64,000 bases of DNA from Marinibaculum pumilum (GCF_042646425.1 NZ_JBHRTR010000025.1:62001-126000), one strand, 5' to 3'; counted from the stretch's first letter, positions 1-8,684 are shown. Numbers and translations: made by a program. The notes: generated by a model from the sequence alone, not told the origin.

Positions 1-180
1 GAGATTGCAGAGGCGCTGCGCCGCGGCGAGGCGGTGCCGCCGGAGGAATTCTACATGCGCGGCGCGCCGGTCTTCGACGTGGCCGACGGCCCGCATGCCT
101 GGCTGCGCGAGCGGATCTTCGTCTGCTCCCTGCTGCTGAGCGGCAGCACGATCGCGATCGACGTCTACATGGTGTCCTGA
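1..180 (+). CDS. DUF3237 family protein, C-terminal fragment
   Basis: The first 180 bases read as one open frame ending in TGA, with its 5' part outside the window. The 59 visible residues include EEFYMRGAPVFD, WLRERIFVC and a final strand TIAIDVYMVS. This looks like the C-terminal end of DUF3237 (UPF0311) proteins, small beta-barrel proteins of unknown function often found beside catabolic genes. It converges on the AlkB-like gene with a 10-base gap. The family call rests on the closing segment only, so it is moderate. Confidence 0.6.
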   Translation, partial: EIAEALRRGEAVPPEEFYMRGAPVFDVADGPHAWLRERIFVCSLLLSGSTIAIDVYMVS

Positions 181-190
181 CCAACGCCTC

Positions 191-796
191 TCAAACAAAG
201 GCCCGCAGGGTGACCGAGATCCGCCGGCCGCGCGCCCGCGCCGATTTCACGATCTCATGCGTCCAGACCAGGTTCGCCGCATAGGGCAGGACCAGCACGC
301 TGCCATGGGCCAGCGGCAGATCGTGCCGTTCCGTTCCCTTCCAGCGGCGGAAGCGCATCACCCGCGCCTCGCCGAATGACAGGGTGACAATGGGCGCGCC
401 CTCGACCATGTCGCGGCGGGAATCCCGGTGCGCGCCGATATAATGGCCCAACGCGCCGTCGTACCAGTTCAGCAGCAGGCCGTTCAGCCGGCGGTCGATC
501 GTGTCCCGCGCCCAGTCCAGATGCGGCTGCAGCAGGCCGGGCACCGGCTGCGCCGCCTTGGTCGCGCCGGAGAAGTGGTAGTCCCGGCCATAGGCCTCCT
601 GCCAGCGTGGCAGCGCCACCCGGCGGCCATGCAGGTGGATGCGGGGCGGCTCCGGCGGGTGCAGCCCCCAGAGCGCGTCGAAGCCGGCCGCATCCGGCAG
701 CAGCCTGTCCGGCAGGCGGCCGAGCTGCACCGCATGCGCATCGTCCAGCCGATGCATCCGCAATGCTGACCGGTCGTCAGTCGCGGCCAAAGACAT
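191..796 (-). CDS. AlkB-like 2-oxoglutarate/Fe(II) dioxygenase
   Basis: A 201-residue protein of the AlkB family, which repairs alkylated bases or acts on related substrates using Fe(II), oxygen and 2-oxoglutarate. The HxD motif is seen in GAHRDSRRD (His123, Asp125), the third iron ligand as His180 in LVWTHEI, and the 2-oxoglutarate-binding Arg-rich strand as RRISVTLR near 191-198. The length fits short bacterial AlkB homologues. The start overlaps the end of the upstream aldose epimerase gene by 20 bases and no clear ribosome binding site is seen; Met14 (at 757) is an alternative. It is last in a minus-strand run of sugar genes, but nothing ties its function to them. Confidence 0.85.
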   Translation of the reverse strand: MSLAATDDRSALRMHRLDDAHAVQLGRLPDRLLPDAAGFDALWGLHPPEPPRIHLHGRRVALPRWQEAYGRDYHFSGATKAAQPVPGLLQPHLDWARDTIDRRLNGLLLNWYDGALGHYIGAHRDSRRDMVEGAPIVTLSFGEARVMRFRRWKGTERHDLPLAHGSVLVLPYAANLVWTHEIVKSARARGRRISVTLRAFV

Positions 797-1784
797 AACG
801 GGTCAGGTTCCGGTAGCGCTGCCCGGGGCGCAGGATCGCGGCGGGGAAGTCCGGCCGGTTCGGCGCGTCCGGCCAGGCCTGGCTTTCCAGGGTGATGCCG
901 GCAAAGGCGCCGTAGCGCCGCCCCTCCAGGCCGGGCAGGCCGTCGAACTGCGCGCCGTCATAGGCCTGCAGGCCGGGCTGCGCCGTCTCGATGTCCATAT
1001 GCAGGCCGCCGGCCGTGCCCGACAGTCTCGCCACCGTACGCAGCGGGGCGTCGGCGGCCGGGGCGACGTCCGACAGGCAGAAATTGTGGTCGATGCCGTG
1101 CCGTCCGATCGGCCGGGGGGTTCGGAAGTCGAAGGGGGTGCCGGCCACCGGCGCGGGCTGGCCCGCCGGAATCAGGTCCGCGTCGACCGGCAGGTAGCGG
1201 TCCGCATCGACCCGCAGGCGGTGCCCGCAGATATCGGCACCGCCGTCCAGGTTGAAGTAGCTGTGATGGGCGAAGCTGCAGGGGGTGGCGGCATCCGTTT
1301 CCGCCGCGATCTCCACCTGCAGGGCATCGTCCGCCGTCAGGGTATAGGTCGCGGTCACCTGCATGGCGCCGGGAAAGCCCATCTCGCCATCCGCCAGGTC
1401 CAGCGCCAGGGTCGCGCTGTCGTCGCGCAGCGCCTGCAACTGCCAGAGCCGCTGCCCGGTGCCGATGCTGCCGCCGTGCAGGGTGTGGCGGCCGCGGAAG
1501 TTGCGGTCGGTCCGGCAGTCCCGGCCGTCCAGGCGGAAACGGCCGCCGGCGATGCGGTTGGCGAAGCGGCCGACGATGGCGCCGAAATAGGGCATGCGCT
1601 GCAGATAGGGCGCCAGCTCCGGCGCGCCCAGCACCAGCGGATGGCCGATGCCGTCCAGGCGCAGATCCTGCACCGTCGCGCCGTAGGTCAGGATGTCGGC
1701 GGTCAGGCGACCGCCGGCGATCCGGAACCGCTCCACGGCGCGGCCGTCGGGCATCCGCCCGAACGGCGCGGGACCCGCTGTCAC
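777..1784 (-). CDS. galM: Aldose 1-epimerase (mutarotase)
   Basis: 335 residues of the galactose mutarotase family, which interconverts alpha and beta anomers of aldoses in the cytoplasm. Expected active-site positions are present: Arg77 in NRIAGG, His103 in LHGG, His174 in HHSYFNL, Asp232 in DHNF and Glu300 in ITLESQ (the catalytic base). Length is normal. It overlaps the upstream lactonase gene by 4 bases (ATGA), so the two are translationally coupled. In this operon it would supply the anomer used by the sugar 1-dehydrogenase. Family assignment is secure; substrate preference is not visible. Confidence 0.9.
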   Translation of the reverse strand: MTAGPAPFGRMPDGRAVERFRIAGGRLTADILTYGATVQDLRLDGIGHPLVLGAPELAPYLQRMPYFGAIVGRFANRIAGGRFRLDGRDCRTDRNFRGRHTLHGGSIGTGQRLWQLQALRDDSATLALDLADGEMGFPGAMQVTATYTLTADDALQVEIAAETDAATPCSFAHHSYFNLDGGADICGHRLRVDADRYLPVDADLIPAGQPAPVAGTPFDFRTPRPIGRHGIDHNFCLSDVAPAADAPLRTVARLSGTAGGLHMDIETAQPGLQAYDGAQFDGLPGLEGRRYGAFAGITLESQAWPDAPNRPDFPAAILRPGQRYRNLTRYVFGRD

Positions 1785-2647
1785 GACGGGCCCGGCACGA
1801 CCCGGTGCTCGGCCTGGCCGGCGATGCCGGGATCGGCCAGGTAGGTGCGGCCCTGGTCGTCATCGGGATCGTCCATCCCTTCCCGCGCGGTGGTGACCAG
1901 CATCTGCGTCAGGCCCGGGCCGCCGAAGGCCGGGCAGGAGGCATGGCGTCCCGGCACCGCGACCGCGCGGTCGAAACGGCCGTCCGGGGTGTAGCGGGCC
2001 ACCCGCGCCGCGCCCCACTGGGCGTTCCACAGGCCGCCTCCGGCATCGACCACGGCGCCGTCGGGGTTCAGCTTCTCCGCCGACAGGTCGACGAAGACCT
2101 CGGCCGGCCCATCCGGCCAGCCGGAGGCATCCAGGGGCTGCGCCATGATCCGGCGGGTCGGCGTGTCGGCGAAATAGGCCAGCCGGCCGCCCGGCGCGAA
2201 GCAGATCGCGTTGGGGATGGAGATCCCACGGTAGAGCAGCTCCACCGCGCCGCGGTAGTAGCGGTAGATGCAGCCCAGCCCCCGCTCCTGCTTCTTGCCC
2301 ATGGTGCCGATCCAGAAGCCGCCCTGCGGGTCGGCGCGGCCGTCGTTGGAGCGTGTGGCAGGCTCGTCCGCCTCGATCGCGGCCAGCGGCTCGTGGCTGC
2401 CGTCGGCGAGGTTCAGCCGCCGCACGCCGCTTTCGGTCGCCACCAGCAGGCTGTCCGCGTCGATCCAGCCGGCTGCAGAGGCATGCTCCTCGAACCGCCA
2501 TTCCTGCGCCGCGTCGCCTGCACGACTGAGCAGGCGGTTGCCGATGATGTCGAACCAGAAGAACTGCCCGCGCTCCGGATGCCAGAGCGGCCCTTCGCCC
2601 AGAAAGCAGTGCCGGGCGTCGAACAGGCTGGCGGTGGTGGTCGTCAT
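1781..2647 (-). CDS. SMP-30/gluconolactonase family sugar lactonase
   Basis: 288 residues of the SMP-30/LRE-like six-bladed beta-propeller family, which hydrolyses sugar-acid lactones with a single divalent metal. The metal-binding Glu18 lies in LGEGPLWHPE; other family landmarks are SNDGRADPQGGFWIGTM, IPNAICFAPGG and NPDGAVVDAGGGLW. It sits 9 bases after the AraD1-like gene and overlaps galM. By context it opens the lactone made by the neighbouring 1-dehydrogenase, as araB-type L-arabinolactonases do; galactonolactone or gluconolactone are equally possible. Confidence 0.85.
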   Translation of the reverse strand: MTTTTASLFDARHCFLGEGPLWHPERGQFFWFDIIGNRLLSRAGDAAQEWRFEEHASAAGWIDADSLLVATESGVRRLNLADGSHEPLAAIEADEPATRSNDGRADPQGGFWIGTMGKKQERGLGCIYRYYRGAVELLYRGISIPNAICFAPGGRLAYFADTPTRRIMAQPLDASGWPDGPAEVFVDLSAEKLNPDGAVVDAGGGLWNAQWGAARVARYTPDGRFDRAVAVPGRHASCPAFGGPGLTQMLVTTAREGMDDPDDDQGRTYLADPGIAGQAEHRVVPGPS

Positions 2648-2656
2648 GGCTCCCCC

Positions 2657-3649
2657 TCAGAGCTGGCGCACAGCGACCCGCCCGGCGCCGGCCGGGGCGG
2701 AGCGCAGCACATTGCGCAGCGGCAGGCCGAAGGGCGCCGCCTCGATCTCGAAAATGTCGCCGTCGGCGCAGGCCAGGCCGGCGGCGAAGGACAGGGTGGC
2801 GGTGCCGAACATGTGGACATGCACGTCACCCGGCTGGCGGAACAGGCCGTACTTGAAGTGGTGATGCTCCAGGTTGGCGATGCTGTGCGACATGTTCGCC
2901 TCTCCCGACAGGAAGGGCTGTTCGAAGAGGGTCGCATTGCCGCGCCGGATGCGGGAGATGCCCTCCACATGCGCCGGCAGGTCGCCGACCAGCAGTTCCG
3001 GGCCGAAGGCGGCCGGGCGCAGCTTGGAATGGGCGAGGTAGAGGTAGTTGCGCCGCTCCATCACATGGTCGGAGAATTCGTTGGCCAGCGCGAAGCCCAG
3101 CCGGCAGGGCGTGCCGTCGGGCGCGATGATGTAGACACCCGCGATCTCCGGCTCCTCGCCGCCATCCTCAGCAAAGCCGGGCATCGGCAGCGCCGCGCCG
3201 GGCGCCGCCAGCACCGAGCCATTGCCCTTGTAGAACCATTCCGGCTGCACGCCGGCCGCATCGCCGTCCGGCTTGCCGCCTTCCACCCCCATCCGGAACA
3301 TCTTCATCGAGTCCGTCACCGGCTCATCGCCGCCGCCGGCAGCATGCATGGCGTCGCGGGTGGCCGCAGAACCCAGATGGGTCAGGCCGGTGCCGGTCAG
3401 GTGCAGATGCGCCGGGTCGGGGTGCAGCAGCGGCGGCAGCAGCCGTCCCTCCGCCTCCATGCGCGCCAGATCCACAGCGGCGCCCCGGCCCCGCGCGGCG
3501 ATGCCGTCGCGAAGGCCCCGCCCGGCGGCGATGCAATCCATTGCGATGTCGTAGAGCGGGGCACCGCCGGCGACTTCGAAAGCCTCCGCGCCGTCGCGGA
3601 CAACGGCCTGCACGCCGCCATCCGCCCGCTGTACCTGCGACAGCAGCAT
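2657..3649 (-). CDS. AraD1/GguC family protein, FAH fold (2-keto-3-deoxy sugar-acid dehydratase-like)
   Basis: 330 residues resembling AraD1/GguC proteins, members of the fumarylacetoacetate hydrolase superfamily. Landmarks are GLTHLGSAATRDAMH near 112-126, WFYKGNGSVLAAPG, GEEPEIAGVY (acidic metal ligands), GFALANEFSDHVMERRNYLYLAHSKLRP and the C-terminal GDVHVHMFGTATLSF. Family members are proposed to dehydrate 2-keto-3-deoxy-L-arabonate to 2-oxoglutarate semialdehyde. A strong Shine-Dalgarno (GGGAGGAAGG) precedes the ATG. The step before it, arabonate dehydratase, is not in this window. The family call is firm; the exact reaction is inferred. Confidence 0.8.
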   Translation of the reverse strand: MLLSQVQRADGGVQAVVRDGAEAFEVAGGAPLYDIAMDCIAAGRGLRDGIAARGRGAAVDLARMEAEGRLLPPLLHPDPAHLHLTGTGLTHLGSAATRDAMHAAGGGDEPVTDSMKMFRMGVEGGKPDGDAAGVQPEWFYKGNGSVLAAPGAALPMPGFAEDGGEEPEIAGVYIIAPDGTPCRLGFALANEFSDHVMERRNYLYLAHSKLRPAAFGPELLVGDLPAHVEGISRIRRGNATLFEQPFLSGEANMSHSIANLEHHHFKYGLFRQPGDVHVHMFGTATLSFAAGLACADGDIFEIEAAPFGLPLRNVLRSAPAGAGRVAVRQL

Positions 3650-3744
3650 GACCTTCCTCCCCCGGTTGTGGCCCCGGCCAGGTTCCGCCCGACAGTGTCG
3701 GGCCGGACGGCCCGCAGATCAAACCGGCATCCGGGCGGGATCGA

Positions 3745-4686
3745 TCAATCCTCGAACGGCCCCACCCGGCGGATGCGGCCCAGCAGGAAGGCGTCGGCGG
3801 TCAGGATCTGCGGCGCCGGGTCCACGTCCCGTTCGCCGGCCGCCACCAGGGCGGCGAAACGGTCGTAGATATCGGCATATTCTCCCGGTCCCTGAAGGCG
3901 CTGCGCCGCACCGTCGATTGCCAGTTCGGCGCCGCCCGCCGTCAGCGCCAGACGACCTCCGGCCCCCTCGACCAGGATGTCCCAGACCGGGTCGCCCTCG
4001 CTGCGCCAGTCGATCACCGCCTCGACCTGGAGCCCGGCCTCGCCCGGCAGTTCCCCCGCCAGCTCCAGCCTGGCGGCGATCGGCGTCTCCCGGTTGGCCG
4101 GAAAGTCGAGCGCCGACCGCGTGACCCGCAGCGGGGCGGGCAGGATCTCCGTCAGGATCGACAGCGCGTTGATGGCAAAGTCGAACGCGCCGAAGCCGCC
4201 GGGCTGCCAGATCCACTGCTGTCCCGGATGCGACCAGCGCACATCCTCCCGCCAGTCGACCCGCACCCTGCGGGGCCGGTTCGCCGCGCACCATGCCTTT
4301 GCCGGTGCGACGCCCAGCGCATGGCGGGAATGCCAGGTCGCGAACAGGCTCAGGTTGCGCTCCGCAGCCAGCCGGTCCAGCGCCAGCACCTCCGCCACCG
4401 TCACACCGGGCGGCTTCTCCAGCAGGACATGCCGGCCGGCGAGCAGCGCTGTCCGCGCCAGGCCGTAGCGCAGCTGTGGCGGCACGCAGAGCGCCACTGC
4501 CGCCACGTCGGGCCGCGCGGCGAGCAGCGCATCGAGGCTGTCGTGATGCTCCACGCCGTCGATGCCGCCCGCCGGGTCCGCCGTCGCGGCCAGATGGAAG
4601 CCGTCATGCGCCGCGATCGCCGGCAGATGCTGATCGCGGGCGATCTTTCCCAGACCGGCAATGCCGATCGCCAGGCTGCGCGCCAT
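3745..4686 (-). CDS. Gfo/Idh/MocA family oxidoreductase, galactose/arabinose 1-dehydrogenase-like
   Basis: 313 residues from the ATG at 4686, chosen because AAGGAG lies about 6 bases ahead; an upstream ATG at 4701 would add five residues but has no such site. The N-terminal Rossmann motif is AGLGKIARDQHLP, and the family EKP signature is in VLLEKPPGVT near 91-100. The C-terminal half holds HSRHALGVAPAKAW and VDWREDVRWSHPGQQWIWQPGGFGAFDFAINA, closely resembling galactose 1-dehydrogenase and the Azospirillum-type L-arabinose 1-dehydrogenase. It would oxidise the aldose to its lactone with NAD(P)+. Substrate is inferred from resemblance and from the lactonase and epimerase beside it. Confidence 0.82.
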   Translation of the reverse strand: MARSLAIGIAGLGKIARDQHLPAIAAHDGFHLAATADPAGGIDGVEHHDSLDALLAARPDVAAVALCVPPQLRYGLARTALLAGRHVLLEKPPGVTVAEVLALDRLAAERNLSLFATWHSRHALGVAPAKAWCAANRPRRVRVDWREDVRWSHPGQQWIWQPGGFGAFDFAINALSILTEILPAPLRVTRSALDFPANRETPIAARLELAGELPGEAGLQVEAVIDWRSEGDPVWDILVEGAGGRLALTAGGAELAIDGAAQRLQGPGEYADIYDRFAALVAAGERDVDPAPQILTADAFLLGRIRRVGPFED

Positions 4687-4713
4687 GGCGTTCTCCTTCA
4701 TCCGCTGCGCCGC

Positions 4714-5421
4714 TCATTCTTCGTAGATCATCTTACGCGTCATGCCGCCGTCGACGGTCAGCACCTGCCCGGTGACGAAGCCGGCGCCGGCCAGGTACAG
4801 CACCGCTCCCGCGATGTCGGCCGGCCGACCGACCCGGCCCGCCGGATGCTGGTCATGGTCCGCAGGCGACAGATCCGCCTCGCCGGAGATCCAGCCCGGC
4901 GCGATGGCATTGACCCGGATCTTCGGGCCGAGGCTGATGGCCATGGCGTGGGTCAGCGCCACGACGCCGCCCTTCGCCGCGGCATAGGCCTCCGAATGCG
5001 GCTCCGACATGAAGGCGCGGGTGGAGGCGATGTTCACGATGCTGCTGGCCACCTCTGCACTACCCGCCCGCAGCAGCGGCAGGGCCGCCCGGCTCATCAG
5101 GAAGGTCCCGGTCAGGTGGCTGTCGGTCACCCGCCGCCATTCCGCCAAGGTCATCTCCGCCAGCGGCCGGCCATGGGCGCCGGCAATGCCGGCATTGTTC
5201 ACCAGCAGGTCGAGGCCATCCCAGCCCAACGCCGCAAAGGCGCCGGCCACGGAAGCCTCGTCGGTTACGTCGCAGGCGAGGTGGCGGACACCGTCCGGCC
5301 CCGTTTCCAGGTCAAGGGATGCGATCTCCCAGCCCGCATCCGCCAGGGCAGCGCAGATGCCTATGCCGATCAGGCCGGCACCGCCGGTGACGATGGCATG
5401 CTGTGCATGGGTTCGGGTCAT
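4714..5421 (-). CDS. SDR family oxidoreductase
   Basis: 235 residues of the classical short-chain dehydrogenase family. Cofactor motif TGGAGLIGIG at 12-21, NNAG in LLVNNAGIAGAHG, catalytic Ser in VNIASTRAF and the YxxxK pair in EAYAAAKGG are all present, as is the closing TGQVLTVDGGMT. It is the first gene of the sugar-oxidation operon, with the 1-dehydrogenase gene starting 27 bases after its stop. It could be a second sugar or sugar-acid dehydrogenase; the substrate cannot be read from sequence. The short stretch 5422-5479 must hold the operon promoter. Confidence 0.85.
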   Translation of the reverse strand: MTRTHAQHAIVTGGAGLIGIGICAALADAGWEIASLDLETGPDGVRHLACDVTDEASVAGAFAALGWDGLDLLVNNAGIAGAHGRPLAEMTLAEWRRVTDSHLTGTFLMSRAALPLLRAGSAEVASSIVNIASTRAFMSEPHSEAYAAAKGGVVALTHAMAISLGPKIRVNAIAPGWISGEADLSPADHDQHPAGRVGRPADIAGAVLYLAGAGFVTGQVLTVDGGMTRKMIYEE

Positions 5422-5479
5422 GCCCGAAGGCTAGGCATCCGGCACGGCCTGTCCAGCCTCCGTCATCCTGCCTGTTGGG

Positions 5480-6154
5480 ATGGCCCGGGATCGCCCGGCC
5501 GGGCTATTCCAGCGCCTCGATGCTGACCCAGTCGATAACGCCGCCGGGCGGTCGTTCGTCATGCTGCTGGATGCCTCCGGGTCGATGGGCGACGACAACC
5601 GGATAGGCGAGGCCAAGGGCGGCATCTCGGAAGCGGTGCGGAGCCTGCAGCCGAACGACGAGGCGGCCCTCATCGTCTTCTTCACCTGCGGCGACATCCG
5701 GGTCGTCGTGCCCTTCACCGACGATCCGGAAGAGATCCTGGAGGGACTGGCCGGCATCGCCCCCAGCGGCGGCACCCCGCTGGGGGACGGCATCCGGTTC
5801 GCGAATCGCTACCTTTCCGACAATGCCCGCTACCAGGAGCGCAAACTGCTGACCTTCTCGGACAGGGAGACGACCTGCGGCGCGGGCGCCACCACGGCCG
5901 TCGCCGAGATCGCGCCGGACGAGCCGGAGGAACCGGCGGCGGAGGAGGCCCCCGAAGAGGAGGAACGGCCGCGCGAGATCGGCTGGAGCGCCTATCGTGC
6001 CGGCACAGACGACAGCCCCTATATGGCGAACTACTGGGTCGATGTGATCGAGTATCGCGAGAGCGATTTCGACGATCCGGCCCGGGACAGCGCCGCATTG
6101 ACCGTCCGGCGCCACCCGGTCGCCTACGTCTCGTCGCGCGGACGCACGGTCTGA
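5480..6154 (+). CDS. von Willebrand A domain protein, truncated, probably decaying
   Basis: 224 residues. A VWA domain starts at once: FVMLLDASGSMGDDN carries the DxSxS part of the metal-ion adhesion site, followed by FFTCGDIRVVVPF, GGTPLGDGIRFAN (conserved Thr) and KLLTFSDRETTCG, which corresponds to the usual LLTDGEETC strand but is altered. An acidic stretch (DEPEEPAAEEAPEEEE) follows. There is no signal peptide, although such proteins are normally exported, and the frame stops at 6152 only to continue with protein-like sequence to 6331. I read this as the remnant of a longer secreted VWA protein, not an intact gene. No clear ribosome binding site precedes the ATG. Confidence 0.5.
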   Translation: MARDRPAGLFQRLDADPVDNAAGRSFVMLLDASGSMGDDNRIGEAKGGISEAVRSLQPNDEAALIVFFTCGDIRVVVPFTDDPEEILEGLAGIAPSGGTPLGDGIRFANRYLSDNARYQERKLLTFSDRETTCGAGATTAVAEIAPDEPEEPAAEEAPEEEERPREIGWSAYRAGTDDSPYMANYWVDVIEYRESDFDDPARDSAALTVRRHPVAYVSSRGRTV

Positions 6155-6331
6155 TCGATCAACTGGTCGGGCGGCTGGGTCCGCGAGCGGACGGCCGAAA
6201 CCGGGCCCGCCGTCGCGGCGCTGCACCAGCGGGCCGAGGGCATGCGGGCCGGCACCACCTCCCGCGACGATCTGGCGGACCAGGTACAGCGCCTGATCGG
6301 ACCCGGCGCGGTCGCGCTGCAGGCGCCATGA
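6155..6331 (+). pseudogene. Open remnant continuing the VWA frame after an in-frame TGA
   Basis: After the TGA at 6152-6154 the same frame stays open for 58 codons and looks protein-like: NWSGGWVRERTAETG, then VAALHQRAEGMRAG and a helix DDLADQVQRLIG. It ends in TGA overlapping the ATG of the next gene (ATGA at 6328). That overlap is typical of a true gene end. The simplest reading is that the VWA gene once ran to 6331 and was broken by a nonsense mutation. It has no good start codon of its own except an internal ATG. Confidence 0.4.
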
Positions 6332-8255
6332 CCGCGCGTCGGGGCATCGCCGGACTGCGGCCGGTTGCGGCCCTGCCCCTCCTGGCCCTGTCCATCCTGG
6401 CCCTGTCCATCCTGGCCCTGTCCATCCTGGCCGTGCCCTTCGCTGCCCGGGCCGCTGGCCCGGTCGATGTCGCGGTGGACACCGACATATCGTTCGCGCT
6501 CGACGAACCCAAGGCGGAAGCGGCATGGCGGGTCTTCGTGCCCGAGCCGGGCCTGCTGGCGGTCGAAACCGATTTCGAGACCATGGACCGTATTGACGCG
6601 GCAGTGACCGATGACGACGGCCGGGTGATCGGCGATCTCGGGGCCCGTCTCGCCACGCCCGGCGCCTACACGGTCACGATCCGCCGGCGCGCGGGCGTCG
6701 ACGACGCGTTCGGCATGAGCCGCTGGGACGGGAACGGCACGACCTCCCTCAACCTCTGGGATCCCGACACGGACGCGTTCGAGCCCAATGACGGGGAAGC
6801 GACACGGACCCGCTTCGCCCCGGGCCCGGACTCGCCGAGGGCCGGGGGCCCGGTCTCCCTTTACCCCCGGAACGACAGCGACCCCTATCTGATCGAAATG
6901 GACAGACCGGACTGGCTGACGGCCGGGTTCGCCGTCACCGAACTGCACGACCCGGATCTCGACCTCTGGCTGCAGGCCGACAATGACGATCGGACGCGCC
7001 TCGACAAGGGCCGCAGCCTGCGGCTGGCGGCCGGCAGCCACAGATTCCGCCTGATGGCCGACCGCCCCTTCGTGCTGCCGGCCGGCCTGACCCTCTCCTT
7101 CGCGCCGGACTGGGACACTTGCGAACCGAACGACAGCATGGAGACCGCCTGCCCGCTGGAGGACGGCATCGCGAAGCAGGTCAGCTTCTATCCCGACAGG
7201 GACCAGGACTGGTTCAGCCTCGACCTGCCGCGCAAGGGCGTGGTCGCGATCGCTTTGGCCGGACTGCCGCAGCCGGACTACGACCCGGCCGGCAACCTCA
7301 TCCGCGGCGCCCGGATCTCGGTGTGGGCCCGCGGACCCGAGGGGGCCGGCATCCGGCATGTCCAGATCCAGGTCGCCCATGGCACGATCTTCATGGATGT
7401 GCCGGTGTCCGGCCGCTACCTGCTCAACCTGCAGGCGGAGTGGGTCGGCGGCGCGAACCCGGTGCGCGCCCTGGAACTGACCCCCCGCTACTTCGATGCG
7501 GCCGCGACCGGCGGGGCTGCAAAGGCACCGTTCTCGATCCTCGGCATCGATACAAGCCAGAGCCTGAGCTTCACGGTGCTGGCGGGGATCGGCCGGGGCA
7601 AGTACTACGCGGCGTCGAATGCCCGGGACATCGCATCCGCGATCCGCGACTTCATGGACCTGCCCGACGCGCCGACACCGCGGCCCGGCCCTGCGCCATC
7701 GCAACGGAGGAGCCTGGTCATCGACCGGGACCTGCAGGACAAGGACCCGGCGCTGCTGGTCGCCGTCCAGAAGGCGCGCGACGCCTGGCGCATCGACCTG
7801 AATGCGGACCGGCCGGAACCGGAAACTGCGGACAGGTCCGGCGACGATCCGGATGCATCGGCCGGCCGGCCGGCACGGATGCCGCAGCGTCCGACGACGA
7901 CGGCGGGACGAAACGGCTGGACCTCACCGCCCGCATCCCGGTCGAGACGGACGACCGGCCCGCATCGCCGGAGCGGCAGCCGGAGGCGGCTTCTCCGCCG
8001 CCGCCCCCCGCGCCCGCGCCCGCGCCCGCGCCCGCAAGCGAACTCGACAGGCTGCTCGCCCTCGATGCGGCGCTGGAGGCCGACCCGGAGCTGCCGCTTT
8101 GGCGCCGGCACTACCGCCTGCCGGACGGCACCGTCGAGCCGCGCCTGGAAGCCGGCGGCACGCCGGAGATGTCGGACCCGGTGGAACGGTCGGAACGCCT
8201 CTCCCCGACCCTGGCCCGGCGCTACCTGACCCGGGCGATCCAGGTGCTGGAATAG
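6328..8255 (+). pseudogene. Exported VWA-associated protein with a frameshift near 7863-7890
   Basis: The frame from ATG 6328 gives a signal peptide (LALSI repeated three times, ending ARAAGPVD), then a large beta-rich region with two acidic DxxEPND repeats (DAFEPNDGE near 150, DTCEPNDSME near 265) and strands such as DRDQDWFSLDLPRKGVVAI. Near 405-435 it reads AGIGRGKYYAASNARD and AIRDFM, which resembles the end of a VWA domain. After about residue 512 the frame becomes arginine-rich junk, while the frame one base earlier becomes protein-like (SDDDGGTKRLDLTARIPV ... LARRYLTRAIQVLE, stop 8255). A one-base loss in the GCCG repeat around 7861-7874 would explain this. An intact form would be about 642 residues. 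Confidence 0.55.
6382..6426 (+). repeat. 15-bp tandem repeat, three copies, in a signal peptide
   Basis: CTGGCCCTGTCCATC occurs three times in tandem and a fourth, diverged copy begins at 6427. Each unit adds LALSI to the hydrophobic core of the signal peptide of the following protein, so copy-number change would lengthen or shorten the core without changing frame. Confidence 0.9.
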
Positions 8256-8334
8256 CGGCCACGGGCGGCGCCCGGCCTCGCACATTTCCGAAAGAATGGA
8301 AGCGGCACCATATCCGCAGTCGGCATCCCGGAGG

Positions 8335-8360
8335 TGTTACCCATGTCTCCGGTACAAAAC
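8335..8360 (+). mobile_element. Possible insertion-sequence end remnant
   Basis: The non-coding stretch 8256-8399 contains TGTTACCCATGTCTCCGGTA at 8335-8354. This resembles terminal sequences I associate with IS481-type elements, but no transposase and no second end are seen. It lies between the frameshifted VWA-associated gene and a DUF1330 gene, where an old insertion and deletion would make sense. Recognition is from memory only. Confidence 0.25.
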
Positions 8361-8399
8361 GTCACCTGGGCCTCGGGTCGATCAGAGGTCGGGAATCCC

Positions 8400-8684
8400 C
8401 TACACGCCCTCGACCACCCGCATGTCGCGCAGCACGCCAAGGCCCGGCAGCAGCTTCTGATAGGCCTCGCTCTCATAGGACCGGATCGCCGCGTCCGTGC
8501 TTTCGAACTCGATGACGACGGTGCGTTCCTGCAGGCCGGCCTCGAAGGTCTTCACCGGGGCGCCGCGCGCGATGAAGCGGCCCCCCGCCGCCTCGATCGC
8601 CGTCTTCGCCCCCGCGGCATAGGTGGCCAGGTTCTCGTCCTTCGGCGTCTCGCGATAGCAGACGACCAGATAGCCCTTGGGCAT
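8400..8684 (-). CDS. DUF1330 family protein
   Basis: 94 residues from the ATG at 8684, chosen because GGGAGG lies 6 bases upstream; the ATG two codons earlier would touch that site. The sequence (YLVVCYRETPKDENLATY, GGRFIARGAPVKTFE, ERTVVIEFES, AYQKLLPGLGV, DMRVVEGV) matches DUF1330, small ferredoxin-like alpha/beta-barrel dimers of unknown function. It converges on the decayed VWA locus and lies 99 bases from the end of the LysR gene on the same strand. The dab-type genes beyond have no known link to it. Confidence 0.85.
   Translation of the reverse strand: MPKGYLVVCYRETPKDENLATYAAGAKTAIEAAGGRFIARGAPVKTFEAGLQERTVVIEFESTDAAIRSYESEAYQKLLPGLGVLRDMRVVEGV

Noticed and set aside
639..1844. Long open frame on the plus strand (401 codons) over the epimerase gene
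   Set aside because: Antisense to a well-conserved galM; the translation is Arg/Gly/Ala-rich without domain features, as expected from high third-position GC.
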